A stretch of DNA of 64,000 bases. Source: Devosia sp. YIM 151766. GTDB lineage: Bacteria > Pseudomonadota > Alphaproteobacteria > Rhizobiales > Devosiaceae. Location of the stretch: the NCBI RefSeq assembly GCF_030285925.1, contig NZ_CP127251.1, positions 682,001 to 746,000 on the forward strand, given 5' to 3'. Shown piece after piece: positions 1 through 7,715 of the stretch (positions are counted from its first letter, which is position 1; each line of letters starts with the position of its first letter). The notes beneath the pieces were generated by a model, which worked only from the letters and a program-made list of their open reading frames with translations, had not been told where the DNA came from and searched no databases. The position numbers and the translations under genes are program-made.

Positions 1-581
1 GCGGCGGCTACGGTCTCGGCGCTGCCGTGGCGTTCGAGCAGCAAGGTGGTGTCGTCGGCCCGGATCGGCAATTTGTGGGCATCATAGGCCCAGACGGCCA
101 ATCCGTCGCCATCCGCCTTGAGCCGCAGATCGCCGGCGAGGAGGCTGTCCCGGTAACTTGCGCCGAGAAAGGGCATGAGCAGCTTGCCCTCCATGCCGGG
201 CCGGCCGAATTGCCAGTCAATGTCAAACCAGTCGGCATAGCGACTGGCCGCCCCATATTTCAACACGTCCAGCCACAAGGCATTGTCGGCGCCGCCGACG
301 CCCATATGGTTGGGCACGAAATCAAGCAGGATGCCCATTTCGCGCCGGTGCAGCGCGGCGGCAAAGGCGCGGAAATCGTCGAGCGAGCCTAATTCCGGAT
401 TGATCCTGGTGTGATCGACAATGTCATAGCCATGCGTGCTGCCCGGATGGGCCATGAGGATGGGGGAGAGGTAGACGTGGCTGATCCCCAAATCATCCAG
501 ATAAGGCACCAGCGCAGTGGCCCGGGCAAAGGTGAAGTCCTTGTTGAGTTGAAGGCGATAGGTGGCGCGGGGTGCAATCAT
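1..581 (-). CDS. treY: Malto-oligosyltrehalose synthase, N-terminal part (truncated by window edge)
   Basis: TreY is a GH13 enzyme that converts the reducing-end glucose linkage of maltodextrins into an alpha,alpha-1,1 bond, the first step of the TreY/TreZ route to trehalose in the cytoplasm. Translating the complement from the ATG at 581 gives 193 uninterrupted codons running off the window. Visible hallmarks are the opening MIAPRATYRLQL, the STHGYDIVDH motif near residue 55, and GH13 conserved region I (LLDFVPNHMG). The start overlaps the treZ stop as ATGA, so the two genes are translationally coupled. The catalytic residues of regions II-IV lie outside the window, so integrity cannot be judged. 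The identification is firm because treZ is adjacent. Confidence 0.93.
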   Translation of the reverse strand, partial: MIAPRATYRLQLNKDFTFARATALVPYLDDLGISHVYLSPILMAHPGSTHGYDIVDHTRINPELGSLDDFRAFAAALHRREMGILLDFVPNHMGVGGADNALWLDVLKYGAASRYADWFDIDWQFGRPGMEGKLLMPFLGASYRDSLLAGDLRLKADGDGLAVWAYDAHKLPIRADDTTLLLERHGSAETVAA

Positions 582-2428
582 GAGCGGGGCTTGCTGCGCA
601 GCAGCACGGCGCAATCGCCCGGTAAAATCCAGAAGTGTTCGGGATCGAGCGGGCGGCGGCCAGCGCCATCATAATCGGGGTGTTCGCTCGACCAGGCCAG
701 CGCCCATTGGTGCCCATCCGCCGGCGCCAGCAAGGGTTCGGCCACGACGCCGATCTGCAGGTCTTTCCCGAGATTGAGCAGCAGCAGCCGATGGCCCGCA
801 GGATCGGGCGTGATATAGCGCAGCAGCAGAGCTGCATCGCCAATGACGGCGCCATCGATCCGGCGCTCGGTGGCCTGCGAGAAAGTGGCGTCCCGACGAC
901 GCAGCGCCAGCAGGTCACGGTGCAGCGCGAGCATGCCCGCATGCCGCTCGGCCTCGCCCCAGTCAAGTTTGCTGGTCTCGAAACTTGCCACATCCGAGGG
1001 ATCGGGCAGTCTGGCCTGCATTTCAGGATCGGTGACGCTGGGGAAATTGGTCAGCGATTGCCGGCGGCCATCGGCAACGGCCCGGGCTTCATCGCCTTCA
1101 AGGCCCATAAAATAGAGGAATGGATTGCTGGCCGCGAATTCCTGGCCCTGGAACAGGCTCGGAGTCTGCGGTCCCAGCAGCAAAAGGCTGGTAATGGCCC
1201 GCAGCCGGGCGGGGGACGCAAGTGCCGAAAGCCGGAAGCCGCGGGCCGAATTGGCGATCTGGTCGTGGTTTTCAAGAAAATGCACGAAATGTTCCGGCGG
1301 CGTCGCGAGATTGTAGGTGCCATAGGGCTTGTCGCGCATGTTCGAGCGCTGGCCCTGGTAGAGAAAGCCGTATTTCAGCGCTGACACCAGTTCCTGCGGT
1401 GTGCCGAGATAATCGCGATAATAGAAATCGTTATGGCCGGTTATCGCTACGCGCGCGGCATGCTGGAAGTCGTCATTGACCATGGCGTCCAGTCCATATC
1501 CGCCCTGATCGGGCGGGGCGATCATCACATGTTCCTGTGGCTGGTTTTCCACGATGACATAGGCGTCCCGAGCGCCCGCAGCAGCACGAACGGCACGAGC
1601 GATCTCGGAAATGACATGGCTATCGCTGGCGTCGAACAATGCCTGCGCCGCGTCGATGCGCAGCCCGTCCAGATGAAAGTCCTCGATCCAGTAGACGGCA
1701 TTTCCAATGGTGAAATCGCGGACTGCCTGTCCCTTCTCGCCATCGAAATTGAAACTGGGGCCCCATTCATTTTCATAGCGGTCGGAAAAATAATGCTCGC
1801 TATAGGCACGATAGTGATCGCCCGGGCCGGCGTGATTGTAAACCACGTCGAGGATCACGCCGATGCCCAGCGCGTGCGCCCGATCCACAAAGGCCCGCAT
1901 CTCGTCGGGCGAGCCATAGGGCGCGAATGGCGCATAGGGCAGGGTGGTGTCATAACCCCAGCCGAAGCGGCCCTTGAAAGTGCCAACGGGCATAAGTTGT
2001 AGGACGGTGACGCCGACCTCCCGGAGCGCGTCCAGTCTTTCTGCCGCTGCCGTCCAGGTGCCTGCCTGTGTGAATGTGCCGATATGGAGTTCGTAGAGAA
2101 CCTGATCGAACCGGCCGATGCCGCGCCAATCGCCATCGGTCCAGGTAAAATCATTGGTCATGACCACGGACGGGCCATCATTGCCCTCGGGCTGCCATCG
2201 CGAGGCAAGGTCGGGCAGACGCGGCCCGCCATCGATCCGAAACCAATAGCGGGCCCCCGGGCCTACATCGGCAATATCGAGCCGGAAAAAACCGTCTCCG
2301 GCCGCTGCCATCTCGAAACTGCCAAAGTCCTCGATCTCCACCGAGGCGGAACGTCGACCCGAGGCCCAAAGCGCGAAACGCGTACCGGCACCGTGAGGCG
2401 TGGCGCCAAGGAAATCAGAAGCTGGCAT
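578..2428 (-). CDS. treZ: Malto-oligosyltrehalose trehalohydrolase
   Basis: TreZ hydrolyses the bond next to the terminal trehalosyl unit made by TreY, releasing trehalose. The 616-residue product has an N-terminal E-set/CBM48-like domain (about residues 8-90) and a GH13 barrel. All four GH13 regions can be read: DVVYNHAGPGDH (I), GLRIDAAQAL with the nucleophile Asp (II), VENQPQE with the acid/base Glu (III) and FLENHDQIAN (IV). Length is normal for the family. It overlaps treY by 4 nt and begins only 27 nt after the DUF3008 gene ends, so all three may share a transcript that starts at the stress-type promoter near 2673-2697. Confidence 0.95.
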   Translation of the reverse strand: MPASDFLGATPHGAGTRFALWASGRRSASVEIEDFGSFEMAAAGDGFFRLDIADVGPGARYWFRIDGGPRLPDLASRWQPEGNDGPSVVMTNDFTWTDGDWRGIGRFDQVLYELHIGTFTQAGTWTAAAERLDALREVGVTVLQLMPVGTFKGRFGWGYDTTLPYAPFAPYGSPDEMRAFVDRAHALGIGVILDVVYNHAGPGDHYRAYSEHYFSDRYENEWGPSFNFDGEKGQAVRDFTIGNAVYWIEDFHLDGLRIDAAQALFDASDSHVISEIARAVRAAAGARDAYVIVENQPQEHVMIAPPDQGGYGLDAMVNDDFQHAARVAITGHNDFYYRDYLGTPQELVSALKYGFLYQGQRSNMRDKPYGTYNLATPPEHFVHFLENHDQIANSARGFRLSALASPARLRAITSLLLLGPQTPSLFQGQEFAASNPFLYFMGLEGDEARAVADGRRQSLTNFPSVTDPEMQARLPDPSDVASFETSKLDWGEAERHAGMLALHRDLLALRRRDATFSQATERRIDGAVIGDAALLLRYITPDPAGHRLLLLNLGKDLQIGVVAEPLLAPADGHQWALAWSSEHPDYDGAGRRPLDPEHFWILPGDCAVLLRSKPRS

Positions 2429-2455
2429 GGAATATTTGACGCTGGTCCAGGTCGA

Positions 2456-2641
2456 TCAAGACTTCGCTTTATGCTCGGGCTTGCCCTTGCGCTTGGTCGA
2501 GGCCATTTTTTTCAGCTCGTCCTCGCTCATGGAGAGCATCGACTTGGAGGCCCCCTTGAGTTCGCTTTTGGGTGTATCGCCCCGCTTGGCCGACAATGCG
2601 GCACCGGCAGCTTTTTGTTGGGCGGCGGATTTGGCGGGCAT
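2456..2641 (-). CDS. DUF3008 family small basic protein
   Basis: This is a 61-residue, lysine-rich, hydrophilic protein beginning MPAKSAAQQKAAG and containing SELKGASKSM and STKRKGKPEHK, the recognisable pattern of the DUF3008 family. A longer reading from 2704 exists, but homologues start at MPAKS, so I chose 2641. No enzymatic motif, membrane segment or cysteine is present. The family is of unknown function. An EcfG-like promoter (CGAAC, 16 nt, CGTT) lies about 30-55 nt upstream and treZ follows closely, which suggests a role in general stress (inference). Confidence 0.8.
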   Translation of the reverse strand: MPAKSAAQQKAAGAALSAKRGDTPKSELKGASKSMLSMSEDELKKMASTKRKGKPEHKAKS

Positions 2642-2672
2642 GATGCATCTCCGATCTTCGTACCGGGGAAAT

Positions 2673-2697
2673 AACGCGTGGAGCTTGTGAAAGTTCG
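2673..2697 (-). promoter_or_regulatory. Candidate EcfG (general stress sigma) promoter
   Basis: Read on the minus strand, CGAAC (one mismatch to the -35 consensus GGAAC) is followed after 16 nt by CGTT, the -10 element of alphaproteobacterial EcfG promoters. It points at the DUF3008-treZ-treY genes, and trehalose synthesis is a known output of the EcfG response in this class. Confidence 0.45.
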
Positions 2698-2790
2698 AGC
2701 GCAACCGATCAAGGCGTGGGTGGCTTTATCAATCCAGGACAGGATGCAGCTGGCAGTTCGGCCTGCTCCCCAGCCCAGAAAGGAAATGTC

Positions 2791-3267
2791 ATGCCGCTCA
2801 CCCTTACCAGTCCGGCCTTCGCCGATGGACAGCCCATTCCGCTCAAATATACCCGCGATGGCGAAAACCTCGCGCCGCCGCTGCAATGGACCGGGGCGCC
2901 CGAGACAGTCGAAAGCTTCATTCTGATCGTCGAGGACCCCGACGCGCCGAACGGCACCTTCCGCCATTGGGCGATTTACAACATTCCCGACGACTGGGAC
3001 GGACTGCCTGAAAATGTCGAGACGGGAAGCGACGGGGCAATGCGCTATGGCCGCAACGATTTCGGTAATGCCCACTATGACGGACCCGAACCGCCCAAAG
3101 GCCATGGCGTGCATCATTATCACTTCCGCCTGGGCGCCCTGTCCGTGCCCAAGCTCGATATTGCCGCCGATACGGACATCAAAGACCTGTGGCGACAGGC
3201 CGAAAAGCACCTGATCGCCGAAGCGCGCTTGTCGGTACCTTCGAGCGGTGATGCCAGGCAATCATAG
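2791..3267 (+). CDS. YbhB/YbcL family Raf-kinase-inhibitor-like (PEBP) protein
   Basis: A 158-residue phosphatidylethanolamine-binding-protein fold member. The bacterial PEBP signature EDPDAPNGTFRHWAIYNIP is present near residues 52-70, and GVHHYHFRLGAL forms the second ligand-pocket motif. There is no signal peptide, so it is probably cytoplasmic. The start at 2791 is set by AAAGGAAA just upstream and by family alignment; an upstream in-frame ATG at 2716 would add 25 unconserved residues. The biochemical role of the YbhB group is not settled. The next gene begins within its last 20 nt, indicating coupling. Confidence 0.85.
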   Translation: MPLTLTSPAFADGQPIPLKYTRDGENLAPPLQWTGAPETVESFILIVEDPDAPNGTFRHWAIYNIPDDWDGLPENVETGSDGAMRYGRNDFGNAHYDGPEPPKGHGVHHYHFRLGALSVPKLDIAADTDIKDLWRQAEKHLIAEARLSVPSSGDARQS

Positions 3268-4201
3268 CCACGATCCTGGTCCCGCTTGGGATGTTTTGAT
3301 CGTGGGCGGCGGCGCAGCCGGCCTGTCCGCGGCGCTGTTGCTGGCGCGGGCGCGGCGCCGGGTGCTGATTTGCGATGCTGGCCAGCCTCGCAACCGGCAT
3401 TCGAACCGATTGGGCGGTTTTCTGACCCGCGACGGCACCGATCCGGCCGAGTTCCGGCGGATCGCCCGGGACGAGCTAGCTGACTACGACACGGCCGAGC
3501 TCCGTGAGAACACCGTGATCACCGCCGCCCGGCGCTTTGAATCCGGCTTCGAGCTCGAAACAGCTTCCGGAGAAATGTTCAGCGGCCGAAAACTGCTGGT
3601 GGCCACGGGGGTGGCTGATGCGCTGCCTCCCATTGCGGGGATCGAAGGCTTTTACGGCCGCACTGTCTGGCATTGTCCATATTGCGACGGTTACGAGCAT
3701 CGCGATCAGCGGATCGTGGTTTATGGCCGGGGCGGAAAGGCCTCGGCGCTGGCGCTTGAACTGACCGGCTGGACCTCACGCCTGATGCTGGCCAGCGACG
3801 GTCCCTCCGGTTTGAGCGCCGCGCAGCGCCGGCTGTTGGACAGGCACAAAATTGCCCTTTACGAGGAGCCGGTCGCGCGCCTGGAGGGTGCGGAAGGACA
3901 GCTCGAAAGTCTGGTTTTCGCCTCGGGGGATTCTGTCGCCGCCGACGCCTTGTTCTTTCCCTCAGAAGGCTGGGCGGATGTCGAACTCCTGCGCAGCCTG
4001 GGCGTCACCATTCGGCGAAACGGCTCGGTGCGCACCGGCGGCTATGGCAAAACCGGGGCGCCCGGGGTTTTCGTCGCAGGAGACGCCTCCCGCCATGCGC
4101 AATTGGCAATCATCGCCGCTGGCGAGGGCGCCGCTGCCGCCTTCGCGATCAATACCGAATTGCTGAAGCAGGACCTCAGGCATCTCGACAGCGCCGAATG
4201 A
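3248..4201 (+). CDS. Thioredoxin-reductase-like NAD(P)/FAD-dependent oxidoreductase
   Basis: A 317-residue two-dinucleotide-domain flavoprotein. The FAD-binding GGGAAGLSAA is at about residues 20-29, the redox-like pair CPYC at 143-146, the second nucleotide fold begins VYGRGGKAS, and the C-terminal FAD motif is GVFVAGDASR. Length and layout match TrxB-like proteins, but the usual TrxB CATC is replaced by CPYCDGYEH, a motif of a separate group of uncharacterised reductases, so the thiol partner is unknown. The start is GTG at 3248 (ATG at 3251 is equally possible), inside the end of the preceding PEBP gene. A 7-bp stem with a GGCG loop covers the stop codon. Confidence 0.85.
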   Translation: MMPGNHSHDPGPAWDVLIVGGGAAGLSAALLLARARRRVLICDAGQPRNRHSNRLGGFLTRDGTDPAEFRRIARDELADYDTAELRENTVITAARRFESGFELETASGEMFSGRKLLVATGVADALPPIAGIEGFYGRTVWHCPYCDGYEHRDQRIVVYGRGGKASALALELTGWTSRLMLASDGPSGLSAAQRRLLDRHKIALYEEPVARLEGAEGQLESLVFASGDSVAADALFFPSEGWADVELLRSLGVTIRRNGSVRTGGYGKTGAPGVFVAGDASRHAQLAIIAAGEGAAAAFAINTELLKQDLRHLDSAE

Positions 4202-4215
4202 TCGGGCGCGATCAT
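4198..4215. terminator. Possible stem-loop between convergent genes
   Basis: ATGATCG and CGATCAT form a perfect 7-bp stem around a GGCG loop, overlapping the stop codon of the oxidoreductase and lying between two convergent genes. There is no T-run, so it is at best a weak terminator. Confidence 0.3.
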
Positions 4216-4231
4216 GATGCGGGCCGAAGCA

Positions 4232-4408
4232 TTAGCTTTTGTCCTTGTCTTCGGCACTATATTCCGCGCGGGAGGCCGCCTCGGTGGTCCTGCGTTCGGC
4301 CAGAGTGCGGTCTCGATTGCGCATGATGCCATAGACCAGGGCGCAGAACAGAATAACGGCGCCGCCGGCTATGGCGAACATCCACATGGCAGGTCCCGAT
4401 GCGCTCAT
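4232..4408 (-). CDS. Small single-pass membrane protein, unknown function
   Basis: A 58-residue protein starting MSASGPAMWM, with one strongly hydrophobic segment (about residues 9-28, ending CALVYGIM), then a charged tail rich in Arg, Glu, Asp and Lys. This looks like a single-span inner-membrane protein with a cytoplasmic C-terminus. The start at 4408 is supported by AAGGAGAA about 6 nt upstream. It is monocistronic between a convergent gene and a divergent regulator. I do not recognise a family. A perfect EcfG-type promoter lies about 125 nt upstream, which suggests a stress-induced product (inference). Confidence 0.65.
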   Translation of the reverse strand: MSASGPAMWMFAIAGGAVILFCALVYGIMRNRDRTLAERRTTEAASRAEYSAEDKDKS

Positions 4409-4533
4409 TGGAATTCTCCTTTTGCCCAACCCGAGGCTGGTTTGGCAATGTTCATAGGGTTGCGCTTGAGCCTAAAAGGGCGAGGAAGAAGCGGCTTGCA
4501 TGAGAAACTTCCTTTATCCGCGTGATCGTTTCG

Positions 4534-4559
4534 AACGAAGACCGGGCGCACTCAGTTCC
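4534..4559 (-). promoter_or_regulatory. EcfG-type general stress promoter
   Basis: On the minus strand GGAAC is followed after exactly 17 nt by CGTT, a full match to the EcfG consensus of alphaproteobacteria (GGAAC, N16-17, CGTT). It faces the small membrane protein gene, leaving a leader of about 120 nt. Confidence 0.6.
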
Positions 4560-4706
4560 TTCACGAGCTCCGGGGCGTCTCACATAATTTTCATCGTCGC
4601 GATGCCCGGCGACTGCCTTCCACAGGCTAGATGCAAGCGAAACCACGCCTTTCCGGCGCCACGCATTTCGAGCTTGACTCTATCCTGCAATCGATTTCAT
4701 CATCTA

Positions 4707-4720
4707 TGGGATCGGTCCCA
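4707..4720. promoter_or_regulatory. Candidate LacI-family operator, site 1
   Basis: TGGGATCGGTCCCA is a near-perfect palindrome with the central CG typical of LacI-family operators. It lies 33 nt upstream of the LacI gene start. A close copy is found upstream of the binding-protein gene at 5848-5861, and both are embedded in TATGGGATCGNTCYCACAA. Confidence 0.6.
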
Positions 4721-4752
4721 CAAGCAGGCCGATGGGAGGAAGGCGGCGCGGT

Positions 4753-5775
4753 ATGGTCACCATTACCGACGTATCCAAGCGCGCGGGCGTGTCTCGTTCC
4801 ACCGTTTCCAGGGTGGTGGCGGGCAATGGCTATGTGTCCGAGAGCAAGCGCAAGGCGATTGAAAAGGCGATTGCCGAGCTCGGCTATCGCCCCAATACGC
4901 TTGCCCAGGCCTTGCGCTCCAACCGCTCCAACCTGATCGGCGCCGTGGTCGTGGACGTGGGCACGCCCTATTTCGCCAATATGATTTACGGTGTGCAACG
5001 GGCGACGCGGATGGCCGGCAAGGCGCTGATCGTGTCGTCGGGCTATGCCGACCAGGACGAGGAAGCCGAGGCGGTCATCGAACTGATCGACCGTTCCTGC
5101 GACGGCATTCTGCTTTATCTGGAACGGCCGATGCGCCAGGACGCGGTCGAAATCCTGCGGCGCTCGCATATTCCGGTCGTGTCCATTGGCCGGGATCATT
5201 GCCCGATGTCGCGGGGAAGGGTGGTGCTCAATAATTACGATGGCGCCCGCTCCGCAATGCGGCACCTTCTGGCAAGCGGCCATCGCAAGATCGTGCATCT
5301 TTCCGGCCAGTCCGATTTCGGCGACACAATCGCGCGCCTGGAGGGAATTGCCGCGGCGCTGGCAGAATTCGGCATGGGCCTTGACGACATCGATATCGTC
5401 AACGGCATTTTCCATCAGGACTTCGGCTATGCGGCCACCCGTTCCCTGATCGAGGAAGGGCGGGATTTCACCGCCATCTTCGCCGGTGACGACGACATGG
5501 CCGCCGGCGTGCTGCTGGCGTTGCGCGAAGCCCGCCTCAGCGTACCCGATGACGTGTCGGTCATGGGCTTCGACGACGCTTTCCATGCCAAACATATGTG
5601 GCCGCCGCTGACCACGGTGCGCCAGCCCATCGACACGCTGGGGGAGACAGCGGCCTCGATGTTGGTCGAATTGCTGGCGGGATCGGCTTCGGCTCCGCTG
5701 CATACGATTGTCGATACGGATCTGGTGGTGCGGTCGAGCGTCGCCGCCCCGGTCCAGCACAGGGAGGATGCGTGA
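4753..5775 (+). CDS. LacI-family transcriptional regulator of the family 5 importer
   Basis: A 340-residue LacI/GalR regulator. The N-terminal helix-turn-helix reads TITDVSKRAGVSRSTVSRVV, with the hinge helix near residues 45-57, followed by a periplasmic-binding-protein-like sensor domain that ends VSVMGFDDAFHAKHMWPPLTTV. The start at 4753 is chosen from family alignment and the GGGAGGAAGG ribosome site about 10 nt upstream. It directly precedes the five-gene importer in the same direction. Matching palindromes before this gene and before the binding-protein gene point to autoregulation and repression of the importer. The inducer is unknown, presumably a sugar derivative. Confidence 0.9.
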   Translation: MVTITDVSKRAGVSRSTVSRVVAGNGYVSESKRKAIEKAIAELGYRPNTLAQALRSNRSNLIGAVVVDVGTPYFANMIYGVQRATRMAGKALIVSSGYADQDEEAEAVIELIDRSCDGILLYLERPMRQDAVEILRRSHIPVVSIGRDHCPMSRGRVVLNNYDGARSAMRHLLASGHRKIVHLSGQSDFGDTIARLEGIAAALAEFGMGLDDIDIVNGIFHQDFGYAATRSLIEEGRDFTAIFAGDDDMAAGVLLALREARLSVPDDVSVMGFDDAFHAKHMWPPLTTVRQPIDTLGETAASMLVELLAGSASAPLHTIVDTDLVVRSSVAAPVQHREDA

Positions 5776-5847
5776 GGGAACGCTGCACCGGCCAGCGCTG
5801 ACGCCGCGCCGGAATGGATAAGGGAGGGAGCGATGCCACGAGGAGTA

Positions 5848-5861
5848 TGGGATCGTTCTCA
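5848..5861. promoter_or_regulatory. Candidate LacI-family operator, site 2
   Basis: TGGGATCGTTCTCA matches the operator at 4707-4720 in 12 of 14 positions, keeps the central CG, and sits about 45 nt upstream of the binding-protein start, where a bound repressor would block the importer promoter. Confidence 0.6.
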
Positions 5862-5905
5862 CAACCCGTCACTCAATGGAGGAGATGAAAGTGGAGGGAA
5901 AGAAT

Positions 5906-7585
5906 ATGAAGACGATCAAGACCCTGGCCCTGGCAAGTGTCGGCATGGTGGCTCTGGCTGTTTCCGCGCCGGCGGCCGCCCAGGAAGAAGTCATTCTGCG
6001 CCTGTTGCCGCATCACACCGATGCGATGGTGGAAAACTATAACCCCAACAATCCTACCGGCCCGCAGCAGCGCATGCGCGACTTTGCCTATGAGCCGCTC
6101 TGGATCGACAATCTCTGGCACCCGGACCAGGATCACCAGGCGCTGGCCACCTCGTTCGAACTGGCCGATGACCTGCTGAGCATCACCTATCACCTGCGCG
6201 AAGGCGTCAAGTGGAGCGATGGCGAGGATTTCACCGCCGATGACGTCGTGTTCAGCTTCGAATATGCCAAGGCCCATCCCGATTACCCGATGGGCATTGA
6301 CGTCTATAGCGCGGAAGCCGGCACCGGCAATGTCGTCAGCGCCGAAAAGCTCGACGACCACACCGTCAGGTTCAACCTGAACGAACCCGACGCGCTGGTA
6401 CGCTATGGCCTTGGCGGCCTCTACCCGCTGCCCGAACATATCTGGAGCGAGGTGGAAGATCCCAAGAACTTCGCCAACCTCGATCCGGTGGCGACCGGTC
6501 CCTGGACGGAAGTGCGCAACTTCTCGCGCAATGGCTACGAGATCTGCCGCAACGAGCTCAGCCGCTATAATGCGGACAATGCCATCGACTGCCTGAACTT
6601 CCCGCAGATGAACGGCAACGAGCAGACCGTGGCTGCGCTGTCGGCCGGGGATCTCGACTGGCTCGGCGACGGCCTCACCGATCCGGACATCACCTTCCTG
6701 CCGCAGTCCGAGTTCAACAATTACTGGCTACCCGCCGGTGCGGACGTGAACCTGCAACTCAACACCACCAAGGCCCCGTTCGACAATGTCGAATTCCGCA
6801 AGGCCATGTCGGTGGCCATCGACCGCGACACGCTGGTGGATATCTCGACCTTCGGCCTCACCACCCATACTCGTTTTCCCATCGGCACCGGGGAAATGTT
6901 CAACACCTGGTATAACGAAACCGAACTCGAGCCCTATGCCTGGCTGATGCAGTATGATCCCGACCGGGCCATGGAAATGCTCGACGAGGCCGGGTTCGTC
7001 GATGCCGATGGCGACGGCTGGCGCGACAACCCCGATGGCACCCCCATCGCCTTCGGTATCTCCATGCCCTCGGGCTGGACCGACTGGGTCAATACCGGGC
7101 AGACCGTGGCCGAAAACCTGCAGGATATCGGCATCAATGCCAGCCTGAGGACCGTGGACCAGGGCGCCTGGTTCGACGGCGCGCCGCGCGGAGATTTCGA
7201 CGTCTATGTGATGTGGACCAATGGCGGGCCGACGCCACACAGCCAATACCATCCCATGTTCAATCCGCGGCTGATGGTGCCCGGCCAGATCGACTTCCAG
7301 GCCATGCACCAGATGCGCATTCCCGAGGCCGAGGACGCGCTCAACCGCTTCCGCAGCACAGGGGACCGCGACGAACAGCTCGCAACGCTGCTCGAAGTGC
7401 ACAAGCTGGTCGCCGAGAACGTGCCGGTGATTTCGCTCTTCGCCAACCCAACCTGGTACGAATATTCCACCCGCCGGTTTACCGGCTGGGTGACCGAAGA
7501 GAACCCCTATGTTCGTCCGCAGGTTCATGATGGCACACGCGAGCGCGTCATCCACGCCCTGTCCCTGAAGCCGATCGAGAACTGA
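5906..7585 (+). CDS. ABC transporter substrate-binding protein, family 5 (peptide/nickel/oligosaccharide type)
   Basis: A 559-residue periplasmic binding protein of the SBP_bac_5 family, which serves Dpp/Opp/Nik and several oligosaccharide systems. The start at 5906 follows GTGGAGGGAAAGAAT and opens with a signal peptide (MKTIKTLALASVGMVALAVS) cleaved after APAAAQ. The family motif WSDGEDFTADDVVFSFEYA is clear near residue 100. It is the first gene of a complete importer. Its operator and LacI partner suggest a carbohydrate rather than a peptide ligand; the alpha-galactoside binding protein AgpA of Sinorhizobium is a known sugar-binding member of this family. The substrate is not deducible from sequence alone. 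Confidence 0.9.
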   Translation: MKTIKTLALASVGMVALAVSAPAAAQEEVILRLLPHHTDAMVENYNPNNPTGPQQRMRDFAYEPLWIDNLWHPDQDHQALATSFELADDLLSITYHLREGVKWSDGEDFTADDVVFSFEYAKAHPDYPMGIDVYSAEAGTGNVVSAEKLDDHTVRFNLNEPDALVRYGLGGLYPLPEHIWSEVEDPKNFANLDPVATGPWTEVRNFSRNGYEICRNELSRYNADNAIDCLNFPQMNGNEQTVAALSAGDLDWLGDGLTDPDITFLPQSEFNNYWLPAGADVNLQLNTTKAPFDNVEFRKAMSVAIDRDTLVDISTFGLTTHTRFPIGTGEMFNTWYNETELEPYAWLMQYDPDRAMEMLDEAGFVDADGDGWRDNPDGTPIAFGISMPSGWTDWVNTGQTVAENLQDIGINASLRTVDQGAWFDGAPRGDFDVYVMWTNGGPTPHSQYHPMFNPRLMVPGQIDFQAMHQMRIPEAEDALNRFRSTGDRDEQLATLLEVHKLVAENVPVISLFANPTWYEYSTRRFTGWVTEENPYVRPQVHDGTRERVIHALSLKPIEN

Positions 7586-7620
7586 GGCGGTCGGTTTCTT
7601 CGGCACGTTGCCGCCCTTTT

Positions 7621-7649
7621 GCTTCCCGCCCCCTTGAGGGGAGGAAAGC
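7621..7649 (+). other. Intercistronic stem-loop after binding-protein gene
   Basis: An interrupted 10-bp stem (4+2+4 pairs with two mismatches) around a short CTTGA loop lies 36 nt after the binding-protein stop and about 65 nt before the first permease. It probably stabilises the upstream message or attenuates read-through. Confidence 0.45.
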
Positions 7650-7715
7650 AAGCCGGAGCGCCGTGGCGGGGTTCGTTTTCGAATCCCGCCCGGCACGACA
7701 AAAGGAACAGGACGG

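Larger units (their letters stand above)
4409..4752. other. Intergenic region with divergent promoters
   Basis: These 344 nt separate the small membrane protein gene from the divergent LacI regulator. They hold the candidate EcfG promoter (4534-4559) and the palindromic LacI-type operator (4707-4720). I see no convincing additional gene and no RNA gene. Confidence 0.6.

Noticed and set aside
2529..3261. A 244-codon minus-strand reading across the PEBP-like gene
   Set aside because: Shadow frame that also overlaps the DUF3008 gene; the plus-strand protein carries clear PEBP motifs.
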